Of a DNA stretch of 64,000 nucleotides, positions 26,440-33,811 are shown piece by piece. A model generated the notes under the pieces. It searched no databases. It saw only the letters and a list, made by a program, of their open reading frames with translations, and was not told where the DNA came from. Origin of the DNA: Candidatus Saccharimonadota bacterium (GTDB lineage Bacteria; Patescibacteriota; Saccharimonadia; Saccharimonadales; UBA4665). The position numbers and the translations under genes are program-made. Within the stretch, counting starts at the first letter, position 1. Every line of letters begins with the position of its first letter. The stretch is taken from the NCBI GenBank assembly GCA_025928155.1, contig JAICKC010000006.1:1-64000 (forward strand), written 5' to 3'.

Positions 26440-26839
26440 TAAACGCGTCAATAGCAGACTTGGCGTTGGGGAGGGTATCGTAGCGCACGGTTTTGCAGTT
26501 AGGCGAGCCGTCAATCATCGCCGACAGCTTGTGACTGCCATCGCCCCGAAACAGCGCGAGTACAGGTTTCGACCACTCTTCAGCTTTAGCTATTTCGTAG
26601 CCTACCCCTAAGCTTGGATTAGTCACTTCCGCTATCACCGCATCGGCTTCGTGAATCCACGCAATATCCGTACTCCAAATCTCAGGACTCGGCTTGTTCA
26701 TACCATCAGCGGTGAGCTTGTTATCGGCAAATATTTCCGTGAGTAGAGTGGCTCTGTCTGTAATGTGCTGTGCAAGCTCTGCATACAGTGCGGCATCATC
26801 ACGGCCGCCTCGTATGGAGCAGGCAAAATAAATCTTCAC
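26402..26839 (-). CDS. DNPH1-like deoxynucleoside 5'-phosphate N-hydrolase
   Basis: 145 residues. The opening KIYFACSIRGGRDDAALY is diagnostic of the Rcl/DNPH1 branch of nucleoside 2-deoxyribosyltransferase-like proteins. The Glu in EVTNPSLGVGYEIAKAEEW is the catalytic residue position, and the DIAWIHEADAVIAEV block also matches. It hydrolyses the N-glycosidic bond of deoxynucleoside monophosphates and so sanitises or salvages dNMPs. It is convergent with and overlaps folA by 38 bp; repeat copy (a) lies 80 bp upstream of its start. Confidence 0.85.
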   Translation of the reverse strand: MKIYFACSIRGGRDDAALYAELAQHITDRATLLTEIFADNKLTADGMNKPSPEIWSTDIAWIHEADAVIAEVTNPSLGVGYEIAKAEEWSKPVLALFRGDGSHKLSAMIDGSPNCKTVRYDTLPNAKSAIDAFIKAFSAKSQIER

Positions 26840-26919
26840 CCCATAATCATAGCAAACAGAAGGATCTCTCGGTTGAGAAGCCTCTCGGGCTTTCGGGACC
26901 CTCTGTATCTGTAACTAAT

Positions 26920-26953
26920 AATGAGGGGCCGTCTGTGACGCTATAGCAACTAC
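26920..26953 (+). repeat. Cassette-like repeat, copy a
   Basis: Begins ATGAGGGGCCGTCTGTG and ends ACGCTATAGCAACT. It touches the stop codon of the deoxyribosyltransferase-like gene. First of eight same-orientation copies of a 35-bp family. Confidence 0.65.
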
Positions 26954-27411
26954 TTTAAGAAGCTCTCAGCATAATGAGCAGCTACTTTTTCTGGCGGAAG
27001 TACCACGACTGCTTCGCTGAGCGTTTCTCTCAAAGAAAAGTCATCGATTTCCATAGCGTCGTAGTCCAGGGGTTCTAAGGCGTACATTGGCTTATCTTCA
27101 CCTAGTGCATATCCCATTTCCAGCGCACTCGAACTACCAACGTAGCCCTCTTGATTCATAAGATACAGAAGATTTGCTCTGCCAAGTGCTCTAAGAAAAC
27201 GATCTTCAATTTGTCGCGCAGTGAGCCCTTCTTCTGTAGGTAGAGGGCGAATCTGGCCAGATCGTAAACGCTTAGTTATCTCTAGAGTGGGCATAATCAA
27301 CCAGCCCCTCGTTGGTTCAAGCACTTTTATGCCTGTTTCTTCTAGGGTTTCAATAGTTTTATCGATCTCTGGCTTAAACTTAAAGCTCCCAGAAACAACC
27401 GCCGTAATCAT
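26950..27411 (-). CDS. Nucleoside 2-deoxyribosyltransferase-like protein
   Basis: 153 residues. SGSFKFKPEIDKTIETLEE, then FLRALGRANLLYLMNQEGYV and SSALEMGYALGEDKPMYAL, follow the Rossmann-like core of deoxyribosyltransferases. The motif G(Y)(V/I)G.S...E(M/I)GYA has the Glu at the catalytic place. Substrate is not evident; a signalling-nucleotide or modified-base role is possible. It is a one-gene module between repeat copies a and b. Confidence 0.7.
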   Translation of the reverse strand: MITAVVSGSFKFKPEIDKTIETLEETGIKVLEPTRGWLIMPTLEITKRLRSGQIRPLPTEEGLTARQIEDRFLRALGRANLLYLMNQEGYVGSSSALEMGYALGEDKPMYALEPLDYDAMEIDDFSLRETLSEAVVVLPPEKVAAHYAESFLK

Positions 27412-27449
27412 AAAGAAACCATACTAGAAATAGCATAGTTTACAAGTCA

Positions 27450-27482
27450 ATGTTGAGGCCACCGTGTGCTATCGCAACTGAA
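27450..27482 (+). repeat. Cassette-like repeat, copy b
   Basis: TGTTGAGGCCACCGTGTG then CTATCGCAACTGAA; two nt shorter than the consensus. It lies between divergent genes, upstream of the strong promoter at 27521. Confidence 0.7.
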
Positions 27483-27520
27483 ATAAGCGGCGACCAGTGC
27501 GAGGCCGTCGAGGGTAGATA

Positions 27521-27549
27521 TTGACATAATCGTATAATAATACTATAAT
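27521..27549 (+). promoter_or_regulatory. Consensus sigma-70-type promoter
   Basis: TTGACA (27521-27526), 17-bp A/T-rich spacer, TATAAT (27544-27549): a perfect match to the vegetative consensus. The start codon follows 8 nt later, so the transcript should be leaderless. Confidence 0.88.
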
Positions 27550-27557
27550 ATTAATTT

Positions 27558-28757
27558 ATGTCTAATACGCCTCGTATTGAGCTACCAACCAATCAAGATT
27601 TTGGCCTTGGCGAGGTTGATTTATTGGAGAACCCTGCAGATTATTCTGTCGTAGCACCAGGGCTACCCGGCAGGAGTGACGACGAATTACGGCACGCTGC
27701 CGAAGAAGGTGATTGGGACTTATATGCCACCCATGAAATAGATGTACATCCATTGTCCTATGGCGCGCTGTGGCACCGTTTTAAAGACGGCTACCACGGG
27801 GACACAGTTGACGAACCAGGCGGTTTTATAAATGCCGTTTTGAGCATGCAACGCACACTGCCAACCGCACAGGAGTATGCGGCTGTGCTTGCTGCACGCG
27901 GTCTTATTAAACCTCGCGAGGCAGCGGATTTGTCGAAGCAGTCTGATAGCGACCTTAATACTGATAAAGGTGCGGATCAGGCGCGTGCTCAATTTAAAGT
28001 ACGGTATCTGGCTAACGCTACAGTACCTGAGTTGAGAACTGCAAAATTGGCCGCTGAATATGCTTCCAACCGAATAAAAGCAGCCGCTCGAGATGCGAAA
28101 GCTGACCAACGGGCAGCCGAACTTATGTTCCGGGCGCGTGGGATCGAAGACGAAGAGCTGCGGGTGCTCCTGGATGGCTTGTCTGCGGGTGTACCGCTGG
28201 GGCGCGCAAATCGCCTGCGTCAACTAGGTATACCGGGTGACCTAATCGAGCAAGTGTTGGGCGCACCGATGCCAGATCCACTTAATCCACGCTTCAAGTC
28301 AGCAGAGTCAATTGTTAGTAGCGCCCTTGGCTCTCAATCGCTGGACGGGCAGGTGGCTTACCGACGATTCTTTGGCATGCGCAACTTGGTGGTGCTGTCT
28401 GCTACCCACGCCGTGGTCGAAAAACCATTCGACGATAAGTCACTCGCCTTTTCTAAGTTTGCGGTCAGTACACACTTGGCGGGGACTCGTCTCGTAGAAT
28501 CCACGCCAAAGGCAGACACGCCCTTTACGTCAATGTTTCGCGGTGAACTAGCGGCTGAATTGGGTATTGCCGAAGATATGGCGGCTCTCGGCGCGTTGGC
28601 GAGCTTTATGATGCGTGAGCCGGCATTGAATGGACCACAGAACCAAATATCCCCACGGAGCGATTTGCTTGGCCATAACGTTGCCAGCATGGTAACTGCC
28701 GACTATCGTATCTGGCTTGATCGACAAATGGCCCAAGAAGAATCAGCTAGCAAATAA
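27558..28757 (+). CDS. Unknown 399-residue cytoplasmic protein
   Basis: No signal or membrane segment. The middle (about 130-205) is strongly helical, charged and Ala-rich, and may form a coiled coil; the flanks are globular. The start is fixed by the consensus promoter 8 nt upstream. It forms a single-gene module between repeats b and c, and converges with the NUDIX gene. Its exceptional promoter suggests high constitutive expression, as for a toxin-immunity or defence gene, but nothing in the protein shows this. Confidence 0.65.
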   Translation: MSNTPRIELPTNQDFGLGEVDLLENPADYSVVAPGLPGRSDDELRHAAEEGDWDLYATHEIDVHPLSYGALWHRFKDGYHGDTVDEPGGFINAVLSMQRTLPTAQEYAAVLAARGLIKPREAADLSKQSDSDLNTDKGADQARAQFKVRYLANATVPELRTAKLAAEYASNRIKAAARDAKADQRAAELMFRARGIEDEELRVLLDGLSAGVPLGRANRLRQLGIPGDLIEQVLGAPMPDPLNPRFKSAESIVSSALGSQSLDGQVAYRRFFGMRNLVVLSATHAVVEKPFDDKSLAFSKFAVSTHLAGTRLVESTPKADTPFTSMFRGELAAELGIAEDMAALGALASFMMREPALNGPQNQISPRSDLLGHNVASMVTADYRIWLDRQMAQEESASK

Positions 28758-28795
28758 ATTTGACTTCTCAATATAGAGGTTTTGGTGTAGGCGGA

Positions 28796-28830
28796 ATTGG
28801 AGGGCCTCCGTGTATGTTATCGCAACTGAG
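28796..28830 (+). repeat. Cassette-like repeat, copy c
   Basis: ATTGGAGGGCCTCCGTG then TATGTTATCGCAACTGAG. Located between convergent genes, 18 bp before the NUDIX stop codon. A weak hairpin-like TTCTC/GAGG segment lies 20 bp upstream. Confidence 0.85.
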
Positions 28831-28847
28831 TTTTCCAAAGCACAGGG

Positions 28848-29363
28848 CTATTTCTTGTAATCGTAGAACATCCGTAGGGTTAGTGGGATGTCAGGCTTAA
28901 AATACTGACCGCTGTAAATGTTCAATAGAATTTGTTTTGGAGTAAGCCACTCGGCTGACTCAATGTCATTTTTATTAAAATCGGGCTCAATGTCGGCAGT
29001 CACCTCGTAGAGCTTTAGAAAGCATGCCACCCCGTTTTTCTTTGGATTGAGCTTAGCGAGCTCTCGCCATTTATAATCGTCGATATTAAAGTTAAGCTCT
29101 TCCATTACTTCTCTTCGAAGCGCATCTTCATAACTTTCGCCCACGGAAACCTGTCCAGCCACACTGAAATCATAACCACCTGGATATAGTTTTTTGTGCC
29201 GTGCTCGGATTGGTACATACAGCTGGCCTTTTGAATTTACGAGCCAGATGTAGATTGCGCGGAAGTTCAAAAGGTTGAGCCTTGCTGCTTCAGAGCGAAA
29301 CATAGTCCTGACGACTTCATCGTTATCGTTCACAATCTCTATAAGTTCGTCTGCCATTTTCAT
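28848..29363 (-). CDS. NUDIX hydrolase (isopentenyl-isomerase-like subfamily)
   Basis: 171 residues. The Nudix box is complete: GQVSVGESYEDALRREVMEE (G-x5-E-x7-R-E-x2-E-E). The N-terminal DELIEIVNDNDEVVRTMFRSEA and YPGGYDFSVAG resemble the Idi-like/YfcD-type NUDIX group. It hydrolyses an X-diphosphate; substrate unknown. TATTAT lies 7 nt before ATG 29363, so it is probably leaderless, and this -10 merges with the T-tract of the terminator at 29381. Confidence 0.85.
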   Translation of the reverse strand: MKMADELIEIVNDNDEVVRTMFRSEAARLNLLNFRAIYIWLVNSKGQLYVPIRARHKKLYPGGYDFSVAGQVSVGESYEDALRREVMEELNFNIDDYKWRELAKLNPKKNGVACFLKLYEVTADIEPDFNKNDIESAEWLTPKQILLNIYSGQYFKPDIPLTLRMFYDYKK

Positions 29364-29380
29364 TAATCATATAATAAAAG

Positions 29381-29397
29381 CTCCTCAAATAGAGGAG
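29381..29397 (-). terminator. Intrinsic terminator between hicBA remnant and NUDIX gene
   Basis: CTCCTC and GAGGAG form a 6-bp stem with a 5-nt loop; on the minus strand CTTTTATTAT follows. It would stop transcripts from the hicBA remnant before the NUDIX promoter. A twin hairpin is at 31788. Confidence 0.6.
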
Positions 29398-29412
29398 TTT
29401 AAGCATAACCAA

Positions 29413-29447
29413 ATTGAAGGGTCACTGCCAGCGTTATCGCAACTGAA
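29413..29447 (+). repeat. Cassette-like repeat, copy d
   Basis: ATTGAAGGGTCACTGCC then AGCGTTATCGCAACTGAA. It is 6 bp from the end of the hicA remnant. Confidence 0.8.
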
Positions 29448-29453
29448 ATTAAC

Positions 29454-29651
29454 TTACAAACTAAAATCTTTTGGCAGCAAGCCAGCTAGTTTAGCAGTAC
29501 TACGAATCGTACTCCCTTAAGCTCTTTATGGAGCGGAGCTACGGTAGTAAGTTTAACTTCATTGTGAGTACTACATGCGAGCCGCGTTGCCGAGCATTCA
29601 CGAAACCCTCGTCTTGAAGAATTTTAATTGCTTGTTTCCGCTAATTGGCAT
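29454..29651 (-). pseudogene. hicA toxin remnant (multiple frameshifts)
   Basis: Pieces of HicA appear in successive frames: MPISG, then KQAIKILQDEGFVNARQRGSH, then TTVAPLHKELK, then GSTIRSTAKLAGLLPKDFSL. Together they match the 60-residue HicA mRNA interferase, a double-stranded-RNA-binding fold with the catalytic His in RGSH. At least three frameshifts make it non-functional. It follows hicB, as in intact operons. Confidence 0.85.
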
Positions 29652-29718
29652 AAGACACTAGATGGTTACCGTTGTCAGGAAAGTAGCGTGGGGCCGTCAT
29701 CAACTTGATCTTGCGTTG

Positions 29719-29864
29719 TCATCCTTCAAAATAGATACCAAGCACCTCATTTAAGTTAGCAAGCGCATCGTCAATAGTGTCGCCTTGGCTGGAACATCAG
29801 TGTCAGGATTAAGGGCAACAAAACCCCCTCTTTTTCAGTAACGTTGCAGAGAAGAATTACTCAT
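29719..29864 (-). pseudogene. hicB antitoxin remnant (frameshifted)
   Basis: Visible pieces are VTEKEG, FVALNPDTDV and SQGDTIDDALANLNEVLGIY, in different frames. The last matches the HicB core (P-D-x-x-x-x-x-x-G-D-T-x-E-E-A). Breaks occur at a G-run and in the ALNP-SQGD region. It lies 67 bp upstream of the hicA remnant. Confidence 0.82.
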
Positions 29865-29918
29865 AATACCTATAGCATACCCTCTACGGCCTTCTCGAGC
29901 TGTGACTCAAGGAGTAGC

Positions 29919-30308
29919 CTAAGTAAGCTTTTCAAGCCCAGGATTACGACAAACTTTGTTATTCTTGAGCCAAGCAATAACGCTTGAAGCCAAGGACTCG
30001 CCTGAGATGGCACCCCGCTTGGGGGCTGGGCATCTGTCCCCCTGCTCAGCGAGCCTGGCTACAGATCTAAGACTATGAACCTCGTCGCCTGTAGTCATAT
30101 CAAGTAATTCTGAATGTAGCTTACCCCACAAAATATTAGCCTCGGAACTACTGAATGGTCCACCCTCTATCGAATCAACCATCGTATCAGTAAGGCTTGC
30201 GCCATTTCCCTCCTCGTATTCAGCTGCAAGGGCAAAGGCCGAAAATACCGGACATGACAGGCATTTCTCTGGCATTTGAGCTCTGTACGCTTCGAGCAAT
30301 TCAGACAT
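29919..30308 (-). CDS. Unknown 129-residue protein with CxxC motif
   Basis: Starts MSELLEAYRAQMPEKCLSCP; the CLSC pair and Cys residues near the C-terminus (RCPAP, VCRNPG) could bind a metal. The rest is helical and acidic. TATTAT lies 6 nt before ATG 30308, so it is likely leaderless. It stands alone between the hicBA remnant and repeat e. No family recognised. Confidence 0.6.
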   Translation of the reverse strand: MSELLEAYRAQMPEKCLSCPVFSAFALAAEYEEGNGASLTDTMVDSIEGGPFSSSEANILWGKLHSELLDMTTGDEVHSLRSVARLAEQGDRCPAPKRGAISGESLASSVIAWLKNNKVCRNPGLEKLT

Positions 30309-30342
30309 AAAAAAATAATACCACATTTTGCACTATTTACAA

Positions 30343-30377
30343 ATTGGAGGACCAGCGTAGAGCTTATCGGAACTAAG
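30343..30377 (+). repeat. Cassette-like repeat, copy e
   Basis: ATTGGAGGACCAGCGTAG then AGCTTATCGGAACTAAG. Preceded by TTTACAA, as is copy h. Confidence 0.75.
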
Positions 30378-30394
30378 ACTAGAATGACAGACGT

Positions 30395-30994
30395 CTAAGG
30401 CTGAAGCTGTAGCTCACGGATTTCAGCGGTTTCCAAATGAGGTAGGCTGCGATGTGCCGAGCCATCAACTTTTTGGAATGCTGTTTGTAGGATCTGCAGA
30501 GTGTCACCATGAGAAACTAGCAGTATATTTTTGTCCATATATGTTGCTTCCAGCCGATTGATAAATGACGTGACGCGTTCTGTAACTTCCTCGATTGACT
30601 CAACGCCATTATTTTTATGTGTCGCGTCAACGATGTCATCATTCCAAACCAACTGGTAGTTGCCATGATCGCTCATTTCGTATTCTCCGAAATTACGTTC
30701 GCGCAAGGAGTGTGTGATTTGGACTTGTGCACAGCTTAGCTGTTGGCGAACGATCTCGGCGGTTTCTAACGCACGCGAGAAGTCGGAGCTGAAAATGATA
30801 GTTGTATCGTCTAAGTGTGTTTGTTGAGCAGAGGAGAGTGCTTGTTGGCTGCCCGTTGGGCTAAGCGCGTAATCCGAGTGTGTTCCATTTTCCGGATGAC
30901 TAATGATTAAGCCCGCTACGTTAGCCTTACTTTGACCGTGGCGCATTACGTAGTAGTGGTTGCGCAACGTACTAAGGTTTGCGAGATGATTCAT
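30395..30994 (-). CDS. Histidine phosphatase (phosphoglycerate-mutase-like)
   Basis: 199 residues. YYVMRHGQSKAN is the catalytic RHG block (phospho-His), FSSDFSRALETAEIV the second block with Arg, ERNFGEYE the acid block, and LLVSHGDTLQILQ the second catalytic His. Length and order fit the cobC/GpmB-like branch, which removes phosphate from small metabolites. TATAAT 6 nt before ATG 30994 suggests a leaderless message. A single-gene module between repeats e and f. Confidence 0.87.
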   Translation of the reverse strand: MNHLANLSTLRNHYYVMRHGQSKANVAGLIISHPENGTHSDYALSPTGSQQALSSAQQTHLDDTTIIFSSDFSRALETAEIVRQQLSCAQVQITHSLRERNFGEYEMSDHGNYQLVWNDDIVDATHKNNGVESIEEVTERVTSFINRLEATYMDKNILLVSHGDTLQILQTAFQKVDGSAHRSLPHLETAEIRELQLQP

Positions 30995-31015
30995 AGTTAC
31001 ATTATAACAAAACGA

Positions 31016-31030
31016 CCTCTGGGACAGAGG
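31016..31030 (-). terminator. Terminator hairpin fused to phosphatase promoter
   Basis: CCTCTG/CAGAGG stem with 3-nt loop; on the minus strand TCGTTTTG follows and runs into TATAAT, the -10 of the phosphatase gene. Confidence 0.6.
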
Positions 31031-31046
31031 CCCTATAGCGCTTATG

Positions 31047-31080
31047 CTTGGAGAGTCATTGTTCTCTATGACAACTGAAG
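31047..31080 (+). repeat. Cassette-like repeat, copy f (diverged)
   Basis: CTTGGAGAGTCATTGTTCT then CTATGACAACTGAAG. The most diverged copy, recognised by position and both ends. Confidence 0.5.
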
Positions 31081-31143
31081 GTCGGCAATCTCCTAATGGT
31101 TACACGCACAGATGTTCACCACTAATCTGATACAATTAGCCGT

Positions 31144-31782
31144 ATGTTTACACTCGGCACAAAATTAACAAAAGCCTTAAAGGTTATGCTTGCAGTAGAT
31201 GGAAAATATGAAGAAGCACTCCACTTCTATGCACCATATCACGACTATTCAAAAGCTGATGTTGAGAAACTCCTCAGTAATTTCAGTCAGAGTGTTTCAA
31301 TAGAATTTTTTTATGAGACAAGTGACGGCAGAAATTCCTACCTAGGAATTAAATACAAACCAGAGGCTATGACCTCGATGAATGCAAAAGAATTTGTACG
31401 TCGCAGTTTAGAAACCTTTGCCGAGGACCAAACCTTTGATGTCTTTGTGCCTGCTGTTGGTATGGCCCTCAACAATGACAGAGCAACTTTTTTGAACTCA
31501 CGACCTAGCCAAATAGAGCTTGGCGTAAACGAATGGTGGTTCACATTCGGTTTGTTGCTTATATGGAAAGATGGCGAGCCTGTTTTAAAGAGAGAAGATT
31601 TAAAAGGTAAACTAGCAAACCGTGCAGATCTTCGAATAAATTATAAGAATTTTGTTGGTGCTGAGGTTATTTTTATGTCGCCAATTGAACACTGGCTAAC
31701 CACGCAAGTTTCTGAGTTAGAGGAGAATAAATATCTCCTAAATATTGATCAAGTTCTAGCGGTTACAAGCTCAATCCAATAA
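31144..31782 (+). CDS. Unknown 212-residue protein
   Basis: Cytoplasmic, alternating helices and strands, rich in Lys, Asn and Phe, with A/T-rich codons unlike the flanking chromosome. TACAAT lies 7 nt before ATG 31144 (leaderless). A hairpin terminator follows 5 bp after the stop. No motif recognised; single-gene module between repeats f and g. Confidence 0.65.
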   Translation: MFTLGTKLTKALKVMLAVDGKYEEALHFYAPYHDYSKADVEKLLSNFSQSVSIEFFYETSDGRNSYLGIKYKPEAMTSMNAKEFVRRSLETFAEDQTFDVFVPAVGMALNNDRATFLNSRPSQIELGVNEWWFTFGLLLIWKDGEPVLKREDLKGKLANRADLRINYKNFVGAEVIFMSPIEHWLTTQVSELEENKYLLNIDQVLAVTSSIQ

Positions 31783-31787
31783 TAAAC

Positions 31788-31805
31788 CTCCTCAAAACAG
31801 AGGAG
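31788..31805. terminator. Bidirectional hairpin after the 31144 gene
   Basis: CTCCTC/GAGGAG with a 6-nt loop, flanked by A/T on both sides (TTTAAGC after it on plus, GTTTATTATT on minus). Nearly the same sequence as the hairpin at 29381. Confidence 0.6.
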
Positions 31806-31814
31806 TTTAAGCGT

Positions 31815-31849
31815 ATTGGAGGGCCATCGTGAACGCTATAGCAACCGCT
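31815..31849 (+). repeat. Cassette-like repeat, copy g
   Basis: ATTGGAGGGCCATCGTG then AACGCTATAGCAACCGCT. With copy h it defines the consensus. Confidence 0.9.
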
Positions 31850-31898
31850 GTTCAGGGTAGCTAGCACTTGTACACTACTACTCTTAAGACGGCTTAAT

Positions 31899-32300
31899 TC
31901 AACCTTTGTTGGCGGCCCGCCTATTACTGAGTTGCGTTTGACTATAGCCATAGGCCGCCAATGCGATTATAAAACAAACCGCCATGACGAAAACCGCTAC
32001 ACTATTGCCGCTGTCGGCAGAAATGCCGCCAGTAGCAAACGCCACCAGTGAACTGAGAAAGCCAACTGTTATTGGTAACCGCAGTATGTGTGTACGGATA
32101 GATGTTACCAACTGGACAATTCCCCCAATAATAATACCTACTGCTATGAGAATATGAAGACCGAGAAGTAGGTCTTGCGTGGCACTGTGTTTTGATGGGT
32201 CAAAATTGATTAGGGTGCTAAGTGCTATGCCAAGAACGGCATTAAGCATCAGAGCGCCCATAAGCGCAAGCAAGCCACGATGCTGTGACAAGTAAGTCAT
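31899..32300 (-). CDS. Four-helix membrane protein, unknown
   Basis: 133 residues from ATG 32300 (MTYLSQHRGLLALMGALM), with GAGAG about 9 nt upstream. Four membrane helices (about 8-30, 44-66, 75-97, 102-124). It starts 2 bp after the DUF2892-like gene and is co-translated with it. Function unknown. Confidence 0.7.
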   Translation of the reverse strand: MTYLSQHRGLLALMGALMLNAVLGIALSTLINFDPSKHSATQDLLLGLHILIAVGIIIGGIVQLVTSIRTHILRLPITVGFLSSLVAFATGGISADSGNSVAVFVMAVCFIIALAAYGYSQTQLSNRRAANKG

Positions 32301-32302
32301 AA

Positions 32303-32509
32303 TTATTTTCGTTCTCTCAATGTCTTTATGCCAATCAGCCAATAAAATAAGCTGAACCCGCTTAAGCTAGAGATGAGTGCAATTGCTACTACAACTATCC
32401 AGAGATTTCTAGCGGCGCCGTGCGAATATAGCGCAGCAATAGCAGTGCCCGCAGCGACTAAGAAACGTATTATCCTATCAACCACGTTTTCATTTTGTAT
32501 ATTCTTCAT
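32303..32509 (-). CDS. DUF2892-like (YgaP-transmembrane-type) small membrane protein
   Basis: 68 residues. MKNIQNENVVDRIIRFLVAA has the conserved N-x-x-x-D-R-x-x-R of DUF2892, followed by two membrane helices (about 12-30, 38-58). GGAGG 6 nt before ATG 32509 decides the start. In other bacteria this domain is fused to or next to rhodanese or thioredoxin proteins; none is seen here. Confidence 0.78.
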   Translation of the reverse strand: MKNIQNENVVDRIIRFLVAAGTAIAALYSHGAARNLWIVVVAIALISSLSGFSLFYWLIGIKTLRERK

Positions 32510-32610
32510 AATTGCCCTCCATGCTTTAGCCATAATCGTAATATAATCCAGCTTTAGAATTTATTCAATGGCTGTTGAATTAAGTGGAATAAAAACTTAT
32601 AATTTTCACT

Positions 32611-33018
32611 ATGTTAAGGGTGCATTTCCCACCAGATACCCGCAGAAAAGTGATTATTTACTGGATAGTTACAGCACTTGTGGCCGCAGAAAATTTACTT
32701 GGAGGCACTTGGGATGTCTTGCGAATCCCGTATGTTAGCAATATCATGGTGGACCTGCACTACCCGCTATATGTGTTGACTATTATCGGTGTGTGGAAAC
32801 TACTAGGAGCTGTAGTGATTCTTGTCCCAAGGCTTCCCAGGCTTAAGGAATGGGCGTACGCCGGCATGTTTTTTGACTATACCGGAGCTGTTGCTTCCCA
32901 TCTAGCCGTCGGACATAGCTTTTTTCAATATATTGCATACCCGCTCCTGGTTGCCATCCTGGTGTTGGTATCATGGGCTCTGCGACCTGCCAGTCGCAGA
33001 GAGCCAGCAACTGGTTAA
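32611..33018 (+). CDS. DoxX-like membrane protein
   Basis: 135 residues, four membrane helices. KVIIYWIVTALVAAENLLGG, HYPLYVLTIIGVWKLLGAVV and PRLPRLKEWAYAGMFFDYTG match the DoxX-like family often paired with TetR regulators. TATAAT lies 7 nt before ATG (leaderless). Related proteins act in membrane redox or detoxification; the role here is inferred only. The TetR gene follows after 4 bp. Confidence 0.83.
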   Translation: MLRVHFPPDTRRKVIIYWIVTALVAAENLLGGTWDVLRIPYVSNIMVDLHYPLYVLTIIGVWKLLGAVVILVPRLPRLKEWAYAGMFFDYTGAVASHLAVGHSFFQYIAYPLLVAILVLVSWALRPASRREPATG

Positions 33019-33022
33019 GTAT

Positions 33023-33649
33023 ATGGGCAGAAAAAGTCGTACATCAATCGGTCGACGGCCAGGTCAAAATAAATCTCGCCGGCAAATACTATCGGCTGCG
33101 CAGAAACTTATTGCAGATAAAGGCTATGACCGTACTACCCTGCGGGATGTCGCTGCCTCTGCCGGTGTTGATCCGGCCCTGATAGTGTATTTTTTCAAAA
33201 CAAAGCAACGACTGTTTATAGAGGCTATATTGCCGGTATATGAGCCAGGGCAAAACTTACCCAAGCTGCTTGAGGGCGATAAGGCCGTCCTGGGACAGCG
33301 TCTCGCAACTTATCTTGTTAGCTACCTGGAGAATCCGAAAAGCAGGAACGTGGTCGTGGGCTTAGTGCGTGCCTCATTAAGCGAGCCTGAAGCGGCTAAG
33401 ATTTTCAAAAAATTATTCGTTGAAAGAACCGGGACTATGCTGGCAGCGATTGAAGGCATTGACCAACCAGAATTAAGGGCGAATTTAGCCGGTACGCAAT
33501 ACATGGGTCTAGTCCTCTTGCGTTACATCTTGAAAGTCGAGCCACTGGCCAGTGCTCCAAAAGACGTGCTTATAGACTATATAGCTCCGACATTGCAGAG
33601 GTATATTACCGGCAGTCTAGGCTCGCTTGATAAAACCCCAACCACATAA
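33023..33649 (+). CDS. TetR-family transcriptional regulator
   Basis: 208 residues. QILSAAQKLIADKGYDRTTL, DVAASAGVDPALIVYFFKTK is the TetR helix-turn-helix; the C-terminal part is the all-helical ligand domain. ATG 33023 was chosen because it lies 4 bp after the DoxX-like stop and the conserved N-terminus follows directly. It probably represses the doxX-tetR operon in response to a small ligand. Confidence 0.87.
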   Translation: MGRKSRTSIGRRPGQNKSRRQILSAAQKLIADKGYDRTTLRDVAASAGVDPALIVYFFKTKQRLFIEAILPVYEPGQNLPKLLEGDKAVLGQRLATYLVSYLENPKSRNVVVGLVRASLSEPEAAKIFKKLFVERTGTMLAAIEGIDQPELRANLAGTQYMGLVLLRYILKVEPLASAPKDVLIDYIAPTLQRYITGSLGSLDKTPTT

Positions 33650-33712
33650 TTGAGAAATTATGGTTTCTTAATTTCACTAGTTCTAAGAAGTTATTGTGGT
33701 TATATATTACAA

Positions 33713-33747
33713 ATTGGAGGGCCATCGTAGACGCTATCGCAACCAGC
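33713..33747 (+). repeat. Cassette-like repeat, copy h; left edge of defence island
   Basis: ATTGGAGGGCCATCGTAG then ACGCTATCGCAACCAGC. Its TTGGAGGGCCA (33714-33724) recurs as a direct repeat at the 3' end of tRNA-Lys (45198-45208). Confidence 0.9.
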
Positions 33748-33811
33748 ATCAGGGTTGACAGTGAGGCTTGGAGTCGTAGAGGGGACATGGCCAGCGCTAT
33801 AATAGGTAATT

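Noticed and set aside
26920-33747. Repeats as a CRISPR array
   Set aside because: Spacing between copies is 0.5-1.9 kb and holds genes; there are no short uniform spacers and no cas genes.
26920-33747. Repeats as classical integron attC sites
   Set aside because: They are about 35 bp, do not fold back on themselves, and lack clear GTTRRRY/RYYYAAC ends; no tyrosine integron integrase is in the window.
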